Shown: piece after piece, positions 57,733 to 64,000 of the stretch
How the letters are laid out: each line of letters opens with the position of its first letter
Numbering within the stretch: position 1 is the stretch's first letter
Assembly: GCA_964653655.1 (NCBI GenBank)
Contig: CAZZHG010000011.1
Coordinates: 4,931-68,930 of the forward strand
From: CAZZHG01 sp964653655
Lineage (GTDB): Bacteria; Bdellovibrionota; FAC87; UBA2466
Length of the DNA: 64,000 nt
Direction of reading: 5' to 3'
Translations under genes and position numbers: made by a program
Notes under the pieces: generated by a model
The model's input: the letters and a program-made list of their open reading frames with translations, nothing else
Database searches by the model: none
Told to the model about the DNA's origin: nothing

Positions 57733-59175
57733 CTAGCTATCGAGCAATTTCTTGACCAGTTCGTTGAGTACCTTGGGATTTGCCTGCCCCTGGGTCTCTT
57801 TCATGACTTGTCCCACGAAGAAGCCGAGCAGCTTCACCTTGCCGGCCTTGTAATCGGCGAGCTGCGAAGGATTGGCCGCCATGCATTTACGGATGGCGGC
57901 TTCCAAAGCTCCCGTGTCGTTAATCTGGGTAAGCCCTTTTTCCTTGATGACGTCCTTCGGGGATTTGCCCGCGGTGAACATGTCGTCGAAAACGGTTTTG
58001 GCGATCTTGCCGCTGATTTCCCCAGACTCGATGAGCGAGACCAGGGTGCCGAGGTTCACGGACGTAACCGGTGTGGCGTCGATTTCCTTGCCGACGGCAT
58101 GTAGCCGACCGAGAAGCTCGTTCATCACCCAGTTGGCGGCCGGTTTGGCGGCCTTGCACTCGGCGACGACCTCTTCGTAAAAACGGGACAGCTCGCGCGA
58201 GGAAGTGAGCACGCCGGCGTCGTAGGACGACAGTCCGTGCTGCGCCATGAAGCGGGCGCGTTTTGCGTCCGGCAGCTCCGGCAAATTCTTGCGAATCTCT
58301 TCCATCCACTCCTTGGTGATCAGCAGCGGCGGCAGATCGGGCTCGGGGAAATAGCGGTAGTCGTTCGCCTCTTCCTTTTCCCGCATCACTTCGGTGATGT
58401 CTTTGGCCGGATCGTAACTTCTGGTCTGCTGGCGGATTTTTTCGCCCGCTTCGACGGCCTTTATCTGGCGCGTGATCTCGTACTCGATGGCGCGCTCGAC
58501 GAAACGGAAAGAGTTGATGTTTTTCAGCTCGGTTCTCGTCCCAAACTTGGTGGCGCCCTTGAGCCGCACGGAAATGTTCGCGTCGCAGCGGAAACTGCCT
58601 TCGTCCATGTTGCCGTCGCAAACGTCGGCATAGCGAAGGATGCTGCGCAGCTTTCGAAGGTACTGGCCCGCCTCTTCGGCGGTTCGCATGTCGGGCTCGC
58701 TCACGATTTCGCAAAGCGGAACGCCCGCCCGGTTTAGATTCACTCGGGTGCCGGCGAAATCGTGGACGTTTTTGCCGGCGTCTTCCTCGAAATGGATGCG
58801 GGTGATGCCGACTTTCTTCTCGGTCCCGTCCTTCAAATGAATCATCAGGTGACCGCCCGTGCAGAAGGGGCGCTCGTACTGACTGATCTGATAGCCCTTG
58901 GGCAGATCGGGATAGAAGTAGTTTTTGCGCGCGAAAATGCTTTCCGGGTAAACGGTGCCTTCCACGGCGAGAGCCGCGCGAACGCCGAGCTCGATGGCTC
59001 CCTGATTGATGACCGGAAGCGAGCCGGGCTGGCCCGTACAGACCGGGCAAATCTGCGTGTTAGGCTCCGCCCCGTAAAGGTTCTGGCAGGAGCAGAACAT
59101 CTTGCTGCGGGTAAGCAGCTGGGCGTGGACTTCGAGGCCGATGACCGCCTCGTATTTTCCCATGTTCACGCTCAT
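57733..59175 (-). CDS. gatB: Asp-tRNA(Asn)/Glu-tRNA(Gln) amidotransferase subunit B
   Basis: The 480-residue subunit begins with the GatB signature EAVIGLEVHAQLLTRSKMFC. It also has FYPDLPKGYQISQYE and RCDANISVR, and a C-terminal tail domain with LGFFVGQVMKETQG. It binds mischarged tRNA and activates the amide acceptor. Its start overlaps gatA by 4 bp. Third gene of gatCAB, which here is read right to left. Confidence 0.97.
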   Translation of the reverse strand: MSVNMGKYEAVIGLEVHAQLLTRSKMFCSCQNLYGAEPNTQICPVCTGQPGSLPVINQGAIELGVRAALAVEGTVYPESIFARKNYFYPDLPKGYQISQYERPFCTGGHLMIHLKDGTEKKVGITRIHFEEDAGKNVHDFAGTRVNLNRAGVPLCEIVSEPDMRTAEEAGQYLRKLRSILRYADVCDGNMDEGSFRCDANISVRLKGATKFGTRTELKNINSFRFVERAIEYEITRQIKAVEAGEKIRQQTRSYDPAKDITEVMREKEEANDYRYFPEPDLPPLLITKEWMEEIRKNLPELPDAKRARFMAQHGLSSYDAGVLTSSRELSRFYEEVVAECKAAKPAANWVMNELLGRLHAVGKEIDATPVTSVNLGTLVSLIESGEISGKIAKTVFDDMFTAGKSPKDVIKEKGLTQINDTGALEAAIRKCMAANPSQLADYKAGKVKLLGFFVGQVMKETQGQANPKVLNELVKKLLDS

Positions 59176-60644
59176 GCCGCCCCTCCCTTGAGGGAGGGAG
59201 CGAGCTCGAAGCCGCCCCGCGCTTTTTCAAAAGCGTGGGAGACCTGGAAGAGCTGCGTCTCGTCGAAAGATTTGCCGATCAGCTGAAGCCCCATCGGCAG
59301 CTTCTTCTTGTCCAGGCCGCAGGGGATCGAAATGCCGGGAAGGCCCGCGAGGTTGATCGGAAGCGTGAAAATGTCCGAGAGATACATCGTGAGCGGGTCG
59401 CTCGTCTTCTCGCCGAGCTTGAAGGCGGTGGTCGGCGCCGTGGGAGACGCGATGCAATCGCAGGATGCGAACGCCGTTTCGAAATCCGACTGAATGAGAG
59501 CGCGCACCTGATTCGCCTTGAGATAGTAGGCGTCGAAGTACCCCGCGCTGAGCGCGTACGTGCCAAGCATGATTCTCAGCTTCACTTCGGGGCCGAAGCC
59601 CTCGCCCCGGCTGTTCATGTAAAGATCGTCGGCCGTTTTCGCGACCGCCGTGCGGTGGCCGTAGTGAACCCCGTCGAAGCGCGCTAGGTTGCTGCTCGCC
59701 TCGGAAGGAGCGATCAAATAGTACGTCGAAAGCGCGTACTTCACGTGGGGCAGCTTGATGTCGACGAGCTTCGCCCCTTCGGACTGCAAAGTCGCCATAG
59801 CCGCTTCGAACGAAGCGCGCACTTCCGCATCCACGCCTTCAAGCCAGTCCCGGGCGACTCCGATGCGGATGTTCTTGATCGAGTAGTTCTGAAGCTTTTC
59901 CGTGTACGGCGGAACCACGCGACGGGACGAGGTTGCGTCCTTCGTGTGGTAACCCGCCATGACTTCGAGAAGTCTCGCCGAATCCCAAACCGTACGGGTG
60001 ATGGGGCCGACCTGATCGAGGCTGCTCGAAAAGGCGACGATTCCGTACCGGCTGACCCGTCCGTAAGTGGGCTTGATACCGACGACCCCGCAAAAGCTCG
60101 CGGGCTGGCGGATACTGCCGCCGGTGTCGGTGCCGAGCGCCGCGACCGCGTGCCCCGCCGCGACAGCCGCCGCCGAGCCACCACTGGAGCCGCCGGGAAC
60201 GCGCTCGGTGTCCCACGGATTTCGCACGGGACCGTACGCGCTGTTCTCGTTGGAAGAGCCCATCGCGAATTCATCCAAATTCGTTTTTCCGACGATTAAA
60301 GCACCGGCCGCTTCCAGTCGCTCCACCGATCCCGCGGTGTAAGGCGAGACATAGCCCTCCAAGATTTTGGAGCCGGCCGTCATCTTCCAGCCCTTGGCGA
60401 GGAAGTTGTCCTTCAACGCGATGGGAACGCCAAATAAAGGAAGCTTCGAGGCGGAATTGATTTGGCCCTCGAGGTCCTGCGCCCGCTTCATCGTGAGGTC
60501 AGCGTTGATCTCGAGAAAATCGTTGTACTTCGGATTGTCGGCCTGAATGGCGTCCAAGTAATTTTTCGCGACTTCGGTCGGCGAGAAGCGGCGCTTACGG
60601 TAGCCGTCGAGGGTCCCCTGCATGTCGAGGCTGCGAAAATCCAT
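59172..60644 (-). CDS. gatA: Asp-tRNA(Asn)/Glu-tRNA(Gln) amidotransferase subunit A
   Basis: The 490-residue amidase has the Ser-cisSer-Lys motif region: the Lys in IALKDNFL, GSSNENSAYGPVRNPWDTERVPGGSSGGSAAAVA split over the usual glycine-serine stretch, and GTDTGGSIRQPASFCGVVGIKPTYGRVS. It makes ammonia from glutamine for GatB. The start at ATG 60644 overlaps the gatC stop by one base; a GTG three bases upstream is also possible. Confidence 0.97.
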   Translation of the reverse strand: MDFRSLDMQGTLDGYRKRRFSPTEVAKNYLDAIQADNPKYNDFLEINADLTMKRAQDLEGQINSASKLPLFGVPIALKDNFLAKGWKMTAGSKILEGYVSPYTAGSVERLEAAGALIVGKTNLDEFAMGSSNENSAYGPVRNPWDTERVPGGSSGGSAAAVAAGHAVAALGTDTGGSIRQPASFCGVVGIKPTYGRVSRYGIVAFSSSLDQVGPITRTVWDSARLLEVMAGYHTKDATSSRRVVPPYTEKLQNYSIKNIRIGVARDWLEGVDAEVRASFEAAMATLQSEGAKLVDIKLPHVKYALSTYYLIAPSEASSNLARFDGVHYGHRTAVAKTADDLYMNSRGEGFGPEVKLRIMLGTYALSAGYFDAYYLKANQVRALIQSDFETAFASCDCIASPTAPTTAFKLGEKTSDPLTMYLSDIFTLPINLAGLPGISIPCGLDKKKLPMGLQLIGKSFDETQLFQVSHAFEKARGGFELAPSLKGGAA

Positions 60645-60934
60645 CACTCAGCGTCCAATATTGCCGGCAGGAGAAATTGATTGGCCTCGGAAGCCGGTGC
60701 GATGTCGATGAGGCCGGGCATGTTGTTGAAGGGGATCGCCTTGTCTTCCCGCAGGGCCACGACGTCGGTCGGAATGTGGCGGACAAACCCCTTGCTCGCG
60801 GCTCCCACTTGCGCGAGGTCGCGCACATGCTCGATCACCCGGCTCAGTTTGGTCTGATAGGTTTCCACTTCCTTATCGGATAGCGAAAGCCGGGCTAGCT
60901 TTGCGATTTTCAAAACTTCTTCGCGGCTCAACAT
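60644..60934 (-). CDS. gatC: Asp-tRNA(Asn)/Glu-tRNA(Gln) amidotransferase subunit C
   Basis: The 96-residue subunit has the family features VLKIAKLARLSLSDKEVETYQTKLS (two parts) and the late MPGLIDIAPASEANQFLLPAIL. It bridges and stabilises GatA and GatB. It is the first gene of the operon and about 20 bp after the GNAT gene's stop, so the GNAT and helicase genes may also feed the operon. Confidence 0.96.
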   Translation of the reverse strand: MLSREEVLKIAKLARLSLSDKEVETYQTKLSRVIEHVRDLAQVGAASKGFVRHIPTDVVALREDKAIPFNNMPGLIDIAPASEANQFLLPAILDAE

Positions 60935-60955
60935 GACGGCGACACCATACCGCCT

Positions 60956-61846
60956 CTACCACCAATCGCCAAGCTGGACGCCTAGTGCGGGCACGGCGCC
61001 CGGTACCCCCGGCACCCGGACCATGGGGCATTCCCGGTGGCCCGTCGATTTATCGTTCCAAGGACGCCAGTAGCGCAGCCGGCCAAGACTTAGCGCGGAC
61101 GCCCGGGCGGCCCCCGCCTCGACGCAACGGGAGCAATCTTCGGCGAGCCAAAGGGCATCGAGCCGGTCGTGGACCGGGTCCGGCGCCAAGGCCAACACGT
61201 GGGCGTGGTCAGTTTCAAAAAACGCATCCCCCTCCCATGGTTTACCTTTTAGAGAGGAGAAAAAGCGGAACCGCTCCAGCTGCCAGTCCCAAAGCTCGGG
61301 GTCCGGCTCGAGGCAGGCGGCTTGCCCGCCCAGCCGGCCGGCCGAATCGCCCCTGTGCCACTTCTGATACTGGAGGAAAGCGTCCGCCGAAATCGGCCGA
61401 AGCTGTCCGCCGCCGCCGACGGCCGAAAGCGCCTCCACCTCTTCGTGCAGAGCGAGCTTGAAGCCAAGCCGGTCGTAAAAGGCCGGCTCGATGTCCGAAA
61501 AAAGCAGCGCCGCCCGACTGGGGTCGGACGCAAAAAGCGCTTCCAGCATTTTCGTCGCGTGTCCGCGCCCCCGCTGGGCTTTGGGCGTTACCACGGACGC
61601 AATCAACCAGGCATCTCTGACCTCTTTGCCGAGGCGCAACCGGATCGAAACCGTATCCAGAGAGCTCAGGATCGGGCCGCCGTCCCGCCAGATCCAGGTC
61701 TTCACCCGGCTCCGGCCGAAGGGATGCTGATAGAGGCGGCGGTTTCTCTCGCCGAATTCCCGGCTGGTGAGACGGCCACGCCACTCGATCGCGCGCTCTT
61801 CGGCGAGGTACTCGCGGTCGCTTTCGGTTCCCGCTTCGAGCTTCAC
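60956..61846 (-). CDS. GNAT-family acetyltransferase
   Basis: The 296-residue protein has an N-terminal GNAT domain with VVTPKAQRGRGHATKMLEALF (acetyl-CoA loop) and a later DIEPAFYDRLGFKL, a typical GNAT strand-helix. The C-terminal 150 residues are of the type seen in fungal Lys acetyltransferase-like proteins (LYC1) but are not well defined. The start is a GTG that overlaps the helicase stop by 4 bp. The substrate is unknown. It lies between pcrA-like and gatC, in the same direction. Confidence 0.8.
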   Translation of the reverse strand: MKLEAGTESDREYLAEERAIEWRGRLTSREFGERNRRLYQHPFGRSRVKTWIWRDGGPILSSLDTVSIRLRLGKEVRDAWLIASVVTPKAQRGRGHATKMLEALFASDPSRAALLFSDIEPAFYDRLGFKLALHEEVEALSAVGGGGQLRPISADAFLQYQKWHRGDSAGRLGGQAACLEPDPELWDWQLERFRFFSSLKGKPWEGDAFFETDHAHVLALAPDPVHDRLDALWLAEDCSRCVEAGAARASALSLGRLRYWRPWNDKSTGHRECPMVRVPGVPGAVPALGVQLGDWW

Positions 61847-64000
61847 TCGGATCCCCTGAGCTGAACGAAGCGCGCGGAAAGCTTTTTCGGGCCGCGGCCC
61901 TTGAACTCCACGATGAGCTTGTCGCCGTCGAGCTTCTTCTTCACGACGCCGTTGCCGAAAATGGGGTGGGTGACCTGGGCGCCGAGGCGGATGCCGTTTT
62001 CCTCGTCGTCATAGGACTCCTGGGCGAACTCGTTGCTCTCGTCGTAGACCTGTGAGAAGGCCTCCTCGAAATTTTCGCTCGAGGCGGCAGCCGACGGGCG
62101 GTCGATGAAAGCACGGCGCCGGGAAAAGTAGTCCGCCTTCTTCTGGTCGAGGTACTGCTCGGGCACTTCCTCGAGAAAGCGGCTTCGCACGCGAAAGTGC
62201 GCGGTACCGAACACGGTGCGGTTTTTCGCGTAAAGCAGAAACAGTTTTTTTCTCGCCCGGGTCATGCCGACGTAAAAGAGCCTTCGCTCTTCCTCGACGT
62301 CGGAGGGCACTTCTTCTTCCCAGGGACGGACGTTCGGAAAGAGCTCCTCTTCGAGGCCCACGATGAAGACGAGATCGAACTCCAAGCCCTTGGCCATGTG
62401 GATAGTCATCATCCGCAGGGCCGGGGCGTCGGGATCGAACTTGTCGATGTCGGAAACCAGCGCGATTTCCTCGAGAAAGGTTTCGAGCGTGATTTTCTGA
62501 TCCGGCTTTTCGGCGCCCGAGCGCAGCTCGAACTCGACTACGCTCTGGCGAAGCTCCGCCAAGTTTTCCAGCCGATCCATGCTTTCGGACGTATTCTCGT
62601 CGATAAGCGACTTGCGGTACCCGGTCTCGTCGAGGACCAGCCCCACCAGATCGGAAGGCAGCAGGTTTGGACGCGCGAGCGTCAGGTTTTCGATCGTATC
62701 GTAAAATTTCTTGAGGCTCTTTCGGGCGCGGCCGAGATCGATGGCCGGGTCCGGTTGCGGCCCGAAGGCTTCCTTAAGAAGCGCGTATAGGCTGATGCCC
62801 CGATCGGAAGCCTGTTTCGAAAGCCGGTTGACGCTCACCTCTCCGATACCACGCGCGGGAACGTTCACCACGCGGCGAAGGCTCACGTCGTCGTCGGGAT
62901 TCACGAGAAGCCTCAAGTAAGCAAGCGTGTCCTTCACTTCGAGGCGCGAATAGAATTTCAGCCCGCCGTAAATCTGATAGTTGATGCCTTTTCCGCGAAA
63001 CAGATCTTCGAGTACGCGGGACTGGGCGTTCGTACGGTAGAAGACGGCGATTTGGCCGAGCGGAACGTTTTCCGTGAGCTTGGCGACGACTTCCGCCGAA
63101 ACCTTCTGGGCCTCATCGTGCTCGTCGTAACACTCGAGAAGGGTGATCTTGTCGCCCTCCACGTTTTGCGTCCAGAGAGTCTTGTCCCGGCGCTCGGTAT
63201 TTCGGGAGATGACATGGCTTGCCGCTTCGATGATGTTTTTCGTCGAGCGGTAGTTCTCTTCCAGCTTGAAGATCTGGGCGTTCGGATAATCGTTTTCGAA
63301 ATTGAGAATGTTGGTGATGTCCGCCCCGCGCCAGCGGTAGATGGACTGATCCTCGTCGCCGACCGCGCACAGATTCGCTTTTTCTCCGGCGAGAAGCTTC
63401 ATCAGCAAATACTGGCAGCGGTTCGTGTCCTGATACTCGTCGACCAGAACGTAAGGGAAACGTTCCTGGTAACTCTTTAACACTTTGGGAAACTGCTGAA
63501 AGAGCGTAACCGTCGTGAGAATGAGATCGCCGAAATCGAGCGCGCTCGCCACCCGAAGCGACTCCGTGTAGCGCTGCCAAACCCGGACGAAAGTCTCCTC
63601 GTAGTACCCGCCGAAACCCGGCTCGTAGGTGGCGCTCGTGATGCCGTCGTTTTTCAGCTTGTTGATCTTTCCCTGAATGCTCTTCGGGGAAAAGGCGTTG
63701 TCGCTGATGTTGAGGTCCCTGAGGCACGCTTTGACGAGGCTAAGCTGATCGCTGTCGTCGTAGATCGTAAAGGGGTTACTGAAGCCAAGATGATGGATAT
63801 CGGAACGAAGGATGCGCACGCACGCCGAGTGAAAGGTGCTGACCCACAGATCCCGCGCGCCGGGAATGAAGCCCGGCTCCACGCGGCCCACGAGGTCGTG
63901 GACCCGGTGGCGCATTTCGGCGGCCGCCTTGTTGGTGCAGGTCACCGCGAAAATGGAGGACGGATCGACGTTCTTTCCGACGATTAGATACGCGATGCGG
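61843..64000 (-). CDS. pcrA: UvrD/PcrA-type DNA helicase, partial at its N-terminus
   Basis: The frame stays open to the right edge, so the Walker A region is missing and about 719 residues are visible. Seen motifs are Ia (VTCTNKAAAEMRHR), II (YVLVDEYQDTN), III (GDEDQSIYRWRGAD), IV (NYRSTKNI), V (MTIHMAKGLEFDLVF) and VI (VGMTRARKKLFL). The C-terminus has the Tudor-like HPIFGNGVVKKKLDGDKLIVEF of PcrA, which binds RNA polymerase. It unwinds DNA 3' to 5' in repair and transcription conflicts. It overlaps the GNAT gene by 4 bp. Confidence 0.96.
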   Translation of the reverse strand, partial: RIAYLIVGKNVDPSSIFAVTCTNKAAAEMRHRVHDLVGRVEPGFIPGARDLWVSTFHSACVRILRSDIHHLGFSNPFTIYDDSDQLSLVKACLRDLNISDNAFSPKSIQGKINKLKNDGITSATYEPGFGGYYEETFVRVWQRYTESLRVASALDFGDLILTTVTLFQQFPKVLKSYQERFPYVLVDEYQDTNRCQYLLMKLLAGEKANLCAVGDEDQSIYRWRGADITNILNFENDYPNAQIFKLEENYRSTKNIIEAASHVISRNTERRDKTLWTQNVEGDKITLLECYDEHDEAQKVSAEVVAKLTENVPLGQIAVFYRTNAQSRVLEDLFRGKGINYQIYGGLKFYSRLEVKDTLAYLRLLVNPDDDVSLRRVVNVPARGIGEVSVNRLSKQASDRGISLYALLKEAFGPQPDPAIDLGRARKSLKKFYDTIENLTLARPNLLPSDLVGLVLDETGYRKSLIDENTSESMDRLENLAELRQSVVEFELRSGAEKPDQKITLETFLEEIALVSDIDKFDPDAPALRMMTIHMAKGLEFDLVFIVGLEEELFPNVRPWEEEVPSDVEEERRLFYVGMTRARKKLFLLYAKNRTVFGTAHFRVRSRFLEEVPEQYLDQKKADYFSRRRAFIDRPSAAASSENFEEAFSQVYDESNEFAQESYDDEENGIRLGAQVTHPIFGNGVVKKKLDGDKLIVEFKGRGPKKLSARFVQLRGSE

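Noticed and set aside
57920..59050. A 376-codon frame inside gatB
   Set aside because: It is an alternate frame on the same strand with Arg-rich, low-complexity translation; gatB itself is unambiguous.

Overview
The window is one contiguous piece of a GC-rich, gene-dense Gram-negative chromosome. The set of genes points to a predatory-type or delta-proteobacterial lineage such as Bdellovibrionota, but this is an inference. The clues are a bacterial MglA polarity GTPase directly behind dnaX-ebfC-recR, CheX/CheY-type signalling, many small exported proteins with Sec signal peptides, several predicted outer-membrane barrels, exported proteases, and a GatCAB amidotransferase operon. No rRNA, CRISPR array or recognisable insertion sequence was found.

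Layout. Positions 1-1.9 kb are the end of an integrated element: the C-terminus of a probable DGQHR/DndB-like protein, a P4-type tyrosine integrase, and a fragment resembling the 3' end of a tRNA-Ser gene. From 2 to 8.8 kb lie small exported proteins, a nitroreductase, a GT-B glycosyltransferase, a LysM lipoprotein and a TPR protein. From 8.8 to 12.4 kb is an unusual locus: a DUF4331 protein split into two separately exported halves, an outer-membrane barrel and a divergent HupE/UreJ-like membrane protein. From 12.4 to 17.2 kb are a dispersed repeat, an OmpL47-like/CheX/CheY operon and a YgiQ radical-SAM enzyme. From 17.3 to 20 kb lie an exported small protein and a large exported caspase-like (clan CD) peptidase candidate. 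From 20 to 25.6 kb is a possible lipid head-group locus: SrkA-like kinase, Gfo/Idh/MocA oxidoreductase, CDP-alcohol phosphotransferase, class III aminotransferase and an Aur1-like PAP2 protein.

Positions 26.1-29.5 kb hold the 4.5S RNA and dnaX-ebfC-recR-mglA. From 29.6 to 33.3 kb are trmO, tandem paralogous small secreted proteins, a Spy-like protein and tRNA-Asn. From 33.3 to 35.5 kb, just downstream of tRNA-Asn, are two small modules bounded by direct repeats. One encodes an exported protein made of four 45-residue repeats, the other an S51-like lipoprotein. From 35.5 to 44.1 kb most genes encode large exported proteins of unknown function, including a HEAT-like protein, plus an M23 peptidase.

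From 44.3 to 54.3 kb are envelope and redox genes: ArsC/Spx-like protein, papain-like protease, MsrA, DUF481 barrel, rhomboid, an exported methyltransferase-like protein, a heme-motif protein, a GT2 enzyme, a DsbD-N-like protein, Grx4 and BolA. From 54.4 to 64 kb are an aldo/keto reductase, a metal-binding exported protein, gmd, the gatCAB operon, a GNAT acetyltransferase and a PcrA/UvrD helicase that runs off the right edge.

Genes are packed tightly, with many 4-bp ATGA or GTGA overlaps inside operons and several convergent overlaps at stop codons. Start codons were often moved inward from the longest open frame to match ribosome-binding sites and signal peptides.
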